A stretch of DNA of 31,761 bases from a virus. Each line of letters begins with the position of its first letter. Positions within the stretch are counted from its first letter, which is position 1. Positions 1 to 8,100 of this stretch are shown in pieces. The position numbers were made by a program, and so were the translations under genes. The notes below the pieces were generated by a model. The model did not search any database and was not told the origin of the DNA. It saw only the letters and a list, made by a program, of their open reading frames with translations. The stretch spans positions 1-31,761 of IMG/VR virus record IMGVR_UViG_3300043777_000070, one strand, 5' to 3'.

Positions 1-6
1 GTTCAT

Positions 7-333
7 CTAGGGCCACTCTGGAATGGTGACTTCAGGAATTTCTCGCTTAACTTGAGTCGCCATGATGCCCATGCGGTACTTAACATCGACCAGTTCCATC
101 CCGGTGCGGCGGACGTGATCGTTGAATCTTTCCTCAAGAGATGTGTGCTTAAGCCCTTGTTCAGCTCTCGCAACTTCCGCCAGCTTGATATCGCGGCGAA
201 CAAACCAACCAATGACGCCGGTAACAGTAGCCACTCCGCCAATGAAAGCCAGGAATGCAAGGTGGATAGCCTCTCCACGAAGCTGATCGAGAGCGTCATT
301 CCCACCGAGTAGCAGGAGAGCAAATTCATGCAC
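7..333 (-). CDS. Small membrane protein with coiled-coil tail (lysis-cassette candidate)
   Basis: 108 aa from a GTG start. The sequence shows a hydrophobic segment at about residues 24-45 (AFLAFIGGVATVTGVIGWFV) followed by a charged, heptad-like C-terminal half. This is the layout of small phage membrane proteins such as i-spanins or holin partners, but I recognise no named family. It is the last gene of a run of five small genes (7-1276), four of which have a membrane segment, so a role in lysis is inferred from context. The start has only a weak Shine-Dalgarno. A competing frame from 341 gives a less protein-like product. The stop lies seven bases from the window edge. Confidence 0.65.
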   Translation of the reverse strand: MHEFALLLLGGNDALDQLRGEAIHLAFLAFIGGVATVTGVIGWFVRRDIKLAEVARAEQGLKHTSLEERFNDHVRRTGMELVDVKYRMGIMATQVKREIPEVTIPEWP

Positions 334-377
334 AGCGCCACTCTGACATTAAATTGTTAAGTTTTAACATGCAAGCC

Positions 378-521
378 TTACTTTTCGCATTTCCCGAACT
401 TCTCCAACTGCCTCTTAAGTTCTGCGATCCGGTTGTTGATGATGGCACGCACCTGAGAATCAGTCGCCTCCTCCCGCTGACGCTCCAACCGGGCCAGTTC
501 CTGCTGTGGCGTCTCGCTCAT
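378..521 (-). CDS. 47-aa charged coiled-coil protein
   Basis: Short ORF beginning MSETPQQELARLERQREEA and ending KFGKCEK. It is almost entirely charged and helix-forming, with a heptad-like spacing of Leu and Ile that suggests a coiled coil. Its ATG overlaps the stop of the upstream gene as ATGA, the coupling used elsewhere in this block, which supports it as real despite its size. It has no membrane segment or signal peptide. It may work with the two flanking coiled-coil membrane proteins, but no function is recognised. Confidence 0.65.
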   Translation of the reverse strand: MSETPQQELARLERQREEATDSQVRAIINNRIAELKRQLEKFGKCEK

Positions 522-841
522 TTCCAGTACCGCATAACAATCGCTGCGACGATCCCCACAAATGCCGCGATTGAGGCGTAAGCTGCGGATTTACCTGTCT
601 GCTCTCCGCGAGCGATTTCCAGTACCTTGATGCGCTCTGCTAGCAATTCGTGCTCTGTTCGTGGGACGTACTCGCTTCTCTCTTTCTCAAGCTGCGCCCG
701 AAACTGGTTCATTTCGCTGAGGCGACGGCTGATATCCTCAGACGCTAGACGCAGGGCCTCTCTTTCGGCTACATGAACTTCGGCGTGCGAAGCCTGCCAT
801 TGTTCACGTAGCTCCCTTTCATGCTGGATGCTCTCGGCCAT
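518..841 (-). CDS. Coiled-coil protein with C-terminal membrane anchor
   Basis: 107 aa. Residues 1-80 are highly charged, rich in Glu, Arg, Ala and Leu, and predicted by eye to be a long coiled coil. Residues about 86-104 (AYASIAAFVGIVAAIVMRY) form one hydrophobic segment ending in WK at the C terminus. Proteins of this layout sit next to holins and endolysins in many phages and could be a spanin- or holin-like factor. This resemblance comes from family knowledge and is not proven. The gene follows a two-membrane-segment protein after a 7-base gap, and its stop overlaps the next start as ATGA. Confidence 0.75.
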   Translation of the reverse strand: MAESIQHERELREQWQASHAEVHVAEREALRLASEDISRRLSEMNQFRAQLEKERSEYVPRTEHELLAERIKVLEIARGEQTGKSAAYASIAAFVGIVAAIVMRYWK

Positions 842-848
842 CGTTCAA

Positions 849-1016
849 TTAGACTGTCACGATTTCACTTAGCGCCCAGCAGAATAATCCCCAGGCGATC
901 AATCTTCCTCGATAGGGCCACTCATTAGGCGCAGTGCCCCATGGCCCCGCGAGTCCGGCAGCGAGAAACAGCAGAATAGCCGCGCAAATCAGCAGTAGAT
1001 GAAAAGGTGCTTTCAT
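849..1016 (-). CDS. 55-aa small membrane protein, possible holin
   Basis: Begins MKAPFHLLLICAAILLF. There are two hydrophobic stretches: residues about 5-24, and about 38-54 (RLIAWGLFCWALSEIV), separated by a short Trp/Pro-containing loop. The Shine-Dalgarno AAAGGAG lies upstream of the ATG, and the ATG overlaps the previous stop as ATGA. Two short membrane segments in under 60 residues, within a group of small membrane proteins, suit a holin or antiholin. Small unrelated phage membrane proteins look the same, so the role is inferred. Confidence 0.7.
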   Translation of the reverse strand: MKAPFHLLLICAAILLFLAAGLAGPWGTAPNEWPYRGRLIAWGLFCWALSEIVTV

Positions 1017-1276
1017 GGCTTTGTCTCCTTTGGGGGTTCTAGTACCACACTTTGAACAGGGGGGCCGCTGGTGAGAGCCTGCCCCATCTTTGACGATGGA
1101 AGCTGGGTTGCCACGAGCCGTGCAATGCTGGCATTCAGGATGCTCAGGGAGCTGAAAATCCAGCGGTATGCCACGCTCGCGCTGTCGCCAGGTGTAGGCA
1201 TTCCGCCACTGAACGCAGCAAATACGTAGTAGATGACCAAAACTTCAATTCCGTGCGATTCTACCCATGCGATCAT
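1013..1276 (-). CDS. Small membrane protein, holin-like
   Basis: 87 aa from MIAWVESHGIEVL. The start was chosen because AAAGGGGGT precedes it at good spacing; the longer frame to 1312 adds 12 residues with no such site. Residues about 9-25 are hydrophobic (EVLVIYYVFAAFSGGMP). Next comes a Tyr-Arg-Trp-Ile-Phe motif and a second, weaker helix, then a polar Pro-rich tail. I recognise the general pattern (a Trp/His N terminus, a YxVF helix, a short loop with Pro, then YRWxF) from small phage membrane proteins beside lysis genes. The exact function is unknown. It is coupled to the next gene by ATGA. Confidence 0.75.
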   Translation of the reverse strand: MIAWVESHGIEVLVIYYVFAAFSGGMPTPGDSASVAYRWIFSSLSILNASIARLVATQLPSSKMGQALTSGPPVQSVVLEPPKETKP

Positions 1277-1292
1277 TGATACCCCCTTTATC

Positions 1293-3035
1293 TCAATTGA
1301 AACATGCCCCACAAGCCCCAGTCAGAGTATTGCTTATTCCGCCCTGCCCTAATGCCCCGATATTTGGTGCACTCCCGGTCAAAACTTGTGTGCCATCGGA
1401 CTTACTGTACAGCCAGATGTGATCCCCAACGGAACGAGAAAAACCGCTCGCCATGGTCAGCGTGTTCGTCGAGTAATTCACTGCGGAGATGCAAATGTGA
1501 TTGCTGACCGTTGTGACCGAGATGCAGTCGGCTTGAACTCCAGCAGAAGTTAACCCGAGGCCATCCTGAAAAAATCCGGCATCCGTGACGACTAGCGAGG
1601 TTCCTGATCCGGAATCGCCGGAGGCCACAGTGGTCAAATACGTACCAGCGTTGAGGGCCGCTGACCCGGAAGCAAGGTTGTAATTGCCACCCGAATAGTT
1701 CGCCAGCGGGTCACTGGTGTCTAAAATATTCGCGACGATCACCGGCGTATCGGCGGCGAACAGATAGGACGTTCCGCCGCGCTGCGTCTGAATTCCGCAC
1801 GGAGTCGCGGAGCAGTAGGCTAAATTCGCGCCCGCCGTGAAACCTGTGGCCGATCCTGACGGGACAGGGTAGGCGTACCATCCCCATGACTGCGGAACAG
1901 ACTGCGGATAATAGAACAGGTTGTTGATCTCGGCCCCGCCGGTGCCGGAATCCCGATAATCCGTCGAGGCGGGAGAGGCCAGCGCTCCATTGTTTGGATC
2001 AACCCAGGTGTTGTTGTAATACTTGACGTTCAAAAATCCGCTGGTTTGCGCGGCGGTCGCCGAACCGAAGTGGGAGAACACGTTGTAGCGCCCGATGACA
2101 TTGAAGCAACTTGTTCCGCAGCCGCTGGGATTGTCCGCAGCAGTCCACAGGCCTTTGCCGTCCACGCCTACAACGTTGGTTGCAACGTTGTTTTCCCATA
2201 ATTGGTACTGGACCACATAGTTTGCCGCTGTATTGCTGCGCTCCGCATAGAGCATATCCATGTGGCAGTTGCCGGACGCTGAACCGCATTCGGATTCGTA
2301 TATGTCATGGAAAAAGTTGTTTCGTGCGACTTCGTACTGGCCGTACATTTCAACCACGATGCCAAAGTGAGAAAAGTCGTTATTCTGCTCGAAAATATGG
2401 TTCCCACTGTTGCTAATCGCCACGCAGTTGTTGGGAGCAGATGAAGTCCCGCATCCATAACTAAAAGTGTTTCCTGTGATGTAGACGTAGCTCGATCCGT
2501 TCGTAGAACCCATTGTGACTTCTACGTCATTGCCCAAGCCGCATTGAGACATGACGTTGTTCGTGAGGTAAACATCCGTAGAGCCATCGACAATGGTGAC
2601 ACACCCCCCGCTCTGAGAGGGCTGGGTTATGCTGAATCCACATGAAGCTACCGCTGGCCTGCTCGTTGCGGTAGGAGTCGGGCAATTGCCGACCAACTTG
2701 GTGTGAGAGTTTAGCGTAAACCCGCCACTCACGTTTACCACGTCTGTGCCATTCACGGTTATGGTCTTGTAATTTCCAGCAGTTCCCGCTGGCACGGATG
2801 GAGATTCGTTATATGTCGCGGCATAGACGGTACAGGTATCGCCGGCAGCCATCGCCGTCGCGCAGGCTTGGATGGTGGTGTAGTTCTTGCCACTCGGCCC
2901 CACGGTGTAGTTCGTCGCCCACGCGGTTGGCGCAAGCGCTATAATGCCCCCGAGGAGAATGAGCCATGAAGCGCATCGCAGTTGTGGCAGTGATCGCATT
3001 GAGTTTCTTTGCTGGCCGATGGTCGAATCCGACAT
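1293..3035 (-). CDS. Exported right-handed beta-helix protein (tailspike/depolymerase-like)
   Basis: 580 aa. A signal peptide is visible: a basic N terminus, the core WLILLGGIIALAP and cleavage after AWA at about residue 40. From about residue 150 to 350 there are recurring Asn-rich turns (NNVMSQ, GNTFSY, NNFFHD, YNNTWV, INNLFY) spaced about 20-30 residues apart, as in right-handed parallel beta-helices of pectate-lyase-like proteins and phage tailspikes. It carries about 18 cysteines outside the signal region, unusual for a cytoplasmically assembled virion protein but expected for an exported one. The start may be 3035 (AGGGAAC upstream) or ATG 2999; both keep the signal peptide. No catalytic residues could be assigned, so the lyase role is inference. 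Confidence 0.8.
   Translation of the reverse strand: MSDSTIGQQRNSMRSLPQLRCASWLILLGGIIALAPTAWATNYTVGPSGKNYTTIQACATAMAAGDTCTVYAATYNESPSVPAGTAGNYKTITVNGTDVVNVSGGFTLNSHTKLVGNCPTPTATSRPAVASCGFSITQPSQSGGCVTIVDGSTDVYLTNNVMSQCGLGNDVEVTMGSTNGSSYVYITGNTFSYGCGTSSAPNNCVAISNSGNHIFEQNNDFSHFGIVVEMYGQYEVARNNFFHDIYESECGSASGNCHMDMLYAERSNTAANYVVQYQLWENNVATNVVGVDGKGLWTAADNPSGCGTSCFNVIGRYNVFSHFGSATAAQTSGFLNVKYYNNTWVDPNNGALASPASTDYRDSGTGGAEINNLFYYPQSVPQSWGWYAYPVPSGSATGFTAGANLAYCSATPCGIQTQRGGTSYLFAADTPVIVANILDTSDPLANYSGGNYNLASGSAALNAGTYLTTVASGDSGSGTSLVVTDAGFFQDGLGLTSAGVQADCISVTTVSNHICISAVNYSTNTLTMASGFSRSVGDHIWLYSKSDGTQVLTGSAPNIGALGQGGISNTLTGACGACFN
2940..2957 (+). promoter_or_regulatory. TATAAT box plus Shine-Dalgarno before the plus-strand small ORF
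   Basis: A perfect TATAAT lies at 2940-2945, and GAGGAG at 2952-2957 precedes the ATG at 2966. No good -35 is seen 16-18 bases upstream, and a start site 7 bases after the box would leave almost no leader before the Shine-Dalgarno. The box could be chance within the signal-peptide codons of the opposite gene. Confidence 0.25.
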
Positions 3036-3127
3036 TAAAGTTCCCTACCCCGACTGGCAATCCCCCTGTAAAACTGGATCGTATGTGCTACGGCGACTAT
3101 TACAAGACTCATCCCTGCCCAGATTAG
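2966..3127 (+). CDS. Candidate 53-aa secreted protein, antisense to its neighbours
   Basis: Plus-strand ORF starting MKRIAVVAVIALSFFAG, a compact signal peptide or anchor, followed by a Pro/Thr-rich segment and a C terminus containing DRMCYGDYYKTHPCPD. A strong Shine-Dalgarno GAGGAG (2952-2957) lies 8 bases before the ATG. The stop TAG (3125-3127) interlocks with the stop TAA of the minus-strand gene 3124-5181, a 4-base convergent overlap. Positions 3036-3123 have no convincing minus-strand gene, while 2966-3035 is shared with the start of the beta-helix gene. Composition is protein-like with two Cys. The function is unknown; a small secreted or lysis-related protein is possible. The main doubt is that every complete neighbour runs the other way. 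Confidence 0.45.
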   Translation: MKRIAVVAVIALSFFAGRWSNPTLKFPTPTGNPPVKLDRMCYGDYYKTHPCPD

Positions 3128-5181
3128 TTCGGCGCAAATGCCCCCCACGTCCCGAACCGATCCCAATACGGAGACCCCCACCATTGGCTGGAAGTGACGC
3201 CGCAGCTTCCGCCCGCGTTCTTGCCGAACTCAAACACCCCCGTGGCGGTCAGGTTCCAGAACGCCACGCCTGCATTGGTTAGAGCTGTGTTGGCGGGGCT
3301 TGAAAGTGTGACCGTGATCGGCCCTGAGCCTGAAGCTGCCGAAACTACCGTGCCTTGAATGATTCCCGTCGCGCCTACCGCGTACCCGGCGGTGATCGTG
3401 CCAACGCCGGGGGCCACGCAGCTCATCGAGGTCGAGCCGGAAGAGACGGTGCAGTTGGTTGCCACTTTTAGGTTCGCTGGAACGGTATAGAAATTAACCG
3501 TCGTGCCGCTTACCCCGCACGTCGTAGGCTGCGAGAGAGTGATGCTGGTCGTCCCTCCGCCAGCCTCGATCAGCGTAGGCCATGGGAGGCAATTTCCAGT
3601 CGGATCGAGGAGAAGTTGGCCATTCACCGTGGAAGTGCCAGACGATAGGGTCATGCTGGTCGCGCCCGAGGAGACGGTGCCTGTTGGAGACACGACGGGC
3701 GTTGGAAGCGTGCAGGTCGCATTCGCTCCGTTCGTGCAGGTGTGGTCGAGGTTTATCGTGCCCAGCAGACTCCATGTGGGCGACGTATGGCAGTTTGCCG
3801 TGCCGCACGAATAGATAAGCAGTTGGTGATATCTTTCATTCGCTCCGGCAATGTGCTCCTGAATGAAGTAGTCCTGATCCATGTTCATCGTCGGACTGGC
3901 CGAAGCCGGGGAACCTGCATTCTCGACCGTCTCCATCTTCATCGTGTAGGTAGTCCCGGTAGCCGCCACGTCCATCTGTCCGATAATCTGGCCGTCGATT
4001 CCCCCTCCTGCTATCGAGAAGTTGTCGCAGGCAACACTGTTGGTCGCTCCAGAGGATGCCATCCTGAAAAAGAAGCCTGCCCAGAAGGGCGCTCCTGTGC
4101 TTGACCAGTCATCCTGCACCGAGAAGAACCCGGTGGCCGTGCCGCCTGCGACCAGCATACTGACCCCGGCATCACCGAAGGTGTGCGCCACTTGATTGAC
4201 CATGATGTTTCGCGTGCCAGTCGCGTTCACGGTGCTGTCGTAGGTGGGAGCCGTGCCGTTAAGTGTCCAGTAAGGGGAAGCGGCATTGAAGTGAATGTTT
4301 GCCAGCGTGCTCCCTGCCGCGCCCAACAGGGTCGTGGACATGGTTCCAGTCGGCGCACTTCCCGGCGCACCGAAAGGCACGAACATCCCGGTCATCGAAC
4401 GGGTTCCCCCGGTCGTGCCCAACGGTAAAAGCGCAATTTGGGAATCTATTGTGGCGATGCTTGTGCTGTTCCCCGTGAACGGGCCATTGACCGCGGTAGC
4501 GGTGGTCTGGATTTGATACTCCGCGGCCTGCCGAACCTGTGAGGAGCCGACCAGTGTTAGCGTTCCAGAGGGCAGCCAGCTTCCACCACCGGAACTCGGC
4601 GCGGTGGCGGAGTTCCGCGACATCCATGCTGCGACCGCTTCATTGTTGCTTAACGGAGCAGTGGACGTGCCAGAGGTTGGATTCGTGACCGTGGCGCTGG
4701 TGGTTTGCTCCGCGCCGCCTGCGTCTAACACGTTCGACGCCGCTGTTCCTTTGAAGGCATAACAGAGTAGATTGGCCTGCGCGTTGGGGACGGCGCTGTA
4801 ATAAATCTGTGGAGTAATGGACCCGCTGGCCGAATTCTGCTTTACCGCGATGACGAGCCAGCTTAGGGTGCTATTGGGATGGGCCGCACCGTAAACGTTC
4901 TCATAGAACCCATTCACGGAATCCATGACCGCGCCGGTCTCGTTGTTTCCGCCACTCTGCCCATAAGACCCGCAAGCGATCGTGCTTCCTGCCGATAGAG
5001 TCATCGCGGAGGAGCAGGAAATGTAGTTGGTCGAACCGCTGCCGGAGCAGGGAGAACCGCCGTTGTCTAGGGTAATCGCTTGCACCCCTGACTGGACATT
5101 CATCACCCCCTGCAAGATGCCTTGTGCGTGGGCGAATCCGCAGAGCAGAATCAGAACGCTAGTTGTTCGTCCAAGTCCCAT
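3124..5181 (-). CDS. Exported tail-fibre/adhesin-like protein
   Basis: 685 aa. The N terminus MGLGRTTSVLILLCGFAHAQ is a clear signal peptide with cleavage after AHA. The rest is rich in Ser, Thr, Gly and Ala with many predicted beta strands. Residues about 270-460 contain aromatic and hydrophobic beta-strand stretches (FGDAGVSMLV, GFFSVQDDW, PFWAGFFFRMAS) that look like a jelly-roll or lectin-type fold. A low-complexity segment with repeated TLSSGT/SGTTSI-like pieces follows. No family is recognised with certainty. It overlaps the upstream fibre gene by 23 bases. Position among three similar giants suggests receptor binding or surface attachment; the signal peptide makes a secreted role equally possible. 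Confidence 0.75.
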   Translation of the reverse strand: MGLGRTTSVLILLCGFAHAQGILQGVMNVQSGVQAITLDNGGSPCSGSGSTNYISCSSAMTLSAGSTIACGSYGQSGGNNETGAVMDSVNGFYENVYGAAHPNSTLSWLVIAVKQNSASGSITPQIYYSAVPNAQANLLCYAFKGTAASNVLDAGGAEQTTSATVTNPTSGTSTAPLSNNEAVAAWMSRNSATAPSSGGGSWLPSGTLTLVGSSQVRQAAEYQIQTTATAVNGPFTGNSTSIATIDSQIALLPLGTTGGTRSMTGMFVPFGAPGSAPTGTMSTTLLGAAGSTLANIHFNAASPYWTLNGTAPTYDSTVNATGTRNIMVNQVAHTFGDAGVSMLVAGGTATGFFSVQDDWSSTGAPFWAGFFFRMASSGATNSVACDNFSIAGGGIDGQIIGQMDVAATGTTYTMKMETVENAGSPASASPTMNMDQDYFIQEHIAGANERYHQLLIYSCGTANCHTSPTWSLLGTINLDHTCTNGANATCTLPTPVVSPTGTVSSGATSMTLSSGTSTVNGQLLLDPTGNCLPWPTLIEAGGGTTSITLSQPTTCGVSGTTVNFYTVPANLKVATNCTVSSGSTSMSCVAPGVGTITAGYAVGATGIIQGTVVSAASGSGPITVTLSSPANTALTNAGVAFWNLTATGVFEFGKNAGGSCGVTSSQWWGSPYWDRFGTWGAFAPN

Positions 5182-8100
5182 AGCCCACGCCTGTCACCAT
5201 GTAGTGCGTCGTGTCCACACCTTCCATGCAGACAAAATCCCCTGCTGCACCGCCTGATACGAGCGTTCCGGTCGTCACCGTCCCATTGGCCCCTTTGTAA
5301 ACGATGTACACCGATGTCGTGCTCTTGACGGTGATGACTCCAGTCTGCCCTGAGTAGTTGCCAAAGCAATACTGCTTCCCCGCAACCGGGGAATCGAGCT
5401 GGAAAGTATAAGCGCCGCTGGCATCGTTCCAGTAATAACCCGTCAGCCCCAGCAAGGTGTATGGCGAGCCGCTGGTCTGAACTAAGTTGTAAACCGTGTT
5501 CGTGTAGGCGGTGGTAGCTACCTTAGTGGAATTGTCCCCCGCTGTTTGCGTGGTGGCCGTCGCTGATCCTAAGCAAGTTGCGGCAGTGCAGGTGATACTC
5601 GTATTGGCAGTGATCGTTGTTCCTGTGATCGCTGCCGGGGTAGTGCCGCCAATCGCACCGGGGCTAGGGAAGGAAGATGTTGAGCCGCCAAGAGACACCG
5701 TGGTGCCTGCGATGGTGATGGAGCCATTGACTGCGCCGTTCCCCACTACCTGCCACTGACTCGCCGTGGAGTTGTAGCACATCGGAATTGGTGTATTGGC
5801 AGGGATCGAATGCGGCGAGGTTGTCAGTGTCGTCGTGTAACCGCTGGAGCCGGGTACGGCCACGGAAACAGCGCTGGAGCTATCTACGTTGATCGTTAAT
5901 CCCGTGCCGCTGTTAGCTGTGGTGGTGCTATATAACATGCACAAATTGTTAACGGGGGCAAATGTTCCCGCCAGAGTGCAACTTTGCGCTGTTCCTGAAC
6001 CAGAAGTGTCATAACAAGGGTTGATTACGCCTTCAACCTCGATTGCGCCAATAGTTCCAGCGGTCCCTGAGCCGCTCGCGGTTCCTCCGACTCCAGGCTG
6101 AAGTATGACCGCTCCCCCGTTCCCGCCGGAATCGTTGCCAGCTTGCCCAGCCCCTCCGGGACCGCCTTCTATGATGGCAGCTCCGCCTCTGCCGCCTACG
6201 GTCGCCGTTGTGCCCGCTCCGGTTGCCGCTCCACCCGTACCGCCAATGATCTGAGGAGAACTGCCCGCTCCTCCGGTTGCTGTACCCGTGGAAGAGGTCG
6301 CGCCGCCCGTGCCCCCCTGTACTACAAATACATATCCCGCAGTAGCGCCAGTCCCTGCACTTGAGGCTGGAGCTGCTTGGGTAAGCGTAATGCCCGTGAC
6401 GGAAGTGTTTGGCAAGGTGAATGTGGCATCCGCTGTGGGATTCAACAAGCCTGTCGCTGTCTTATCGAAGGTCGGATTGATATAGCACAGCGAGCCGCAA
6501 GTCATTCCGGTGAGTGGAGTGTTGATTCTGACTTCCCAGATTCCACTCGCCCCTTGATTTGCAGTAAACCAGGCATTATTTGGAATGCTCGCAGTCGTCT
6601 GACTGGCCCCTTGAGTCCCTAGACCGCCAGAGACGGTAAACGTGTCCGTGGAAGTTGCATTCAGCGTCAGGCTTGAGCCTGTGAGGTTAAAGCCCGTGAA
6701 TACCAGATTGGAGCAGCCTGAACCCGTGGACAGAGGAATGATGACGGGATTTCCGCCCGTCGTGAAGCGAATGGCTTTGGTGCGGTCCTGCATGGTGGTT
6801 CCGCTATCGCATTCAATCGTGTAAGAGGCCGATGCCAGACTTACAGGAGAGGTCGCGCTATCTGACATTCCGGGAGACAACATCAGAGGCGGTCCTGCCG
6901 TGCCATCTGAAACCCAAGTCTGCCCAATGATTCCCGGCCCTCCACCTACGGCGGTATTCGCTGGATTGAAGTAAGCCGTCTGATATTGAGTGCCCGTCCC
7001 ACCTCCAACAGGGCAGGTAATCGAGAATGTAGACCCGGACAACGCTGAAGAAGTGCAGCCAGATACGAAGTTGAGAATCGGTGTGCCTGTCGCCGTGCCT
7101 TGGCTGGAACCATTATTGTCAACCGTCAGCCCTGCCAGCCCTCCACCGCAGGTTCCATCGACATAGTATGTGCCATTTCCGCAGAGGGTATGGCCGCTCG
7201 GAGCCGCGCCGCCCACCTGGAATCCGGTCGTGGCATTGAAGATTCCCGCCTTGATCGTTCCGACGTAGGTTCCGCCCGAGCCGCAGGAGTTCGCTGCATT
7301 CTGGGCCGTGCCGAACCAGCCATTGTTATAGAGATGGTCATACCGTGAAATCGTCGAATCGCCCGTGGCGCTGGTGATAGAGCAGCCGCGCGCGTTATCC
7401 ACGATCACGTTGGTCCAGCTGGCGGTGATGTTTTCGGTTTCAATCTGGGTTGCGGCATTGGAACCAATGTTGATGGCGGTCTGACCTGTTCCGGTTACAG
7501 CAAAGTCGTGGAGATGTGCGCCTGCCGCAACATTGACAGGCTGAGGACAATAAACCGGGCAGGCCGTCATGGGAACGCCGCCCGTGTTCTCGCCCACATC
7601 CACGAAGATGTTGGTGCTGGTGTTGTTTCCCTCGAAGTGAATCCCCGGCCCGAAGTCTCCGCCTTCCTCAAAGTCCACCGCTACTTCTCCTGCCCCAGAA
7701 GTGCAGCCATCGAAATTGACTGTCGTGTTTTCAATGGGGTGAAGCGAGCCGGGAATTCTTGTGATGATAGCCCGTGTTGCCGAAGTGCAACTTGAACTCG
7801 CATTCATCACCATCCGGTCATAGGGGCCGCTATTAACTGCGTTGATTCCCTCAATGTCCAGATAGGTGTCGATTACGTTGTTGATGACGACGTGTGTGAC
7901 GCCGGAGTTTTCCTGCTGCGAAAAGTTCGTGAATGCCGTGCATCCCGGCTCGTTATTGCAACTGATCGTTCCGCCTGTCCATGTGGCCGAAGCCCCGCCT
8001 GAGTCTCCACCATCGGCACCCATGGCCCCTAACCAGATCAACGGGGCTTTGATGACGTAGTTCACGGCACTGCTGTTCGCTGCGCCTGAATTAGCATTGG

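Noticed and set aside
3-341. 112-aa minus-strand ORF
   Set aside because: It is a frame shadow of the 108-aa membrane/coiled-coil gene and lacks its regular layout.
3035-3112. Minus-strand 25-codon ORF ending TAATG at the beta-helix gene start
   Set aside because: The purine-rich site is too close to its ATG, and the opposite strand holds a more protein-like ORF in the same place.
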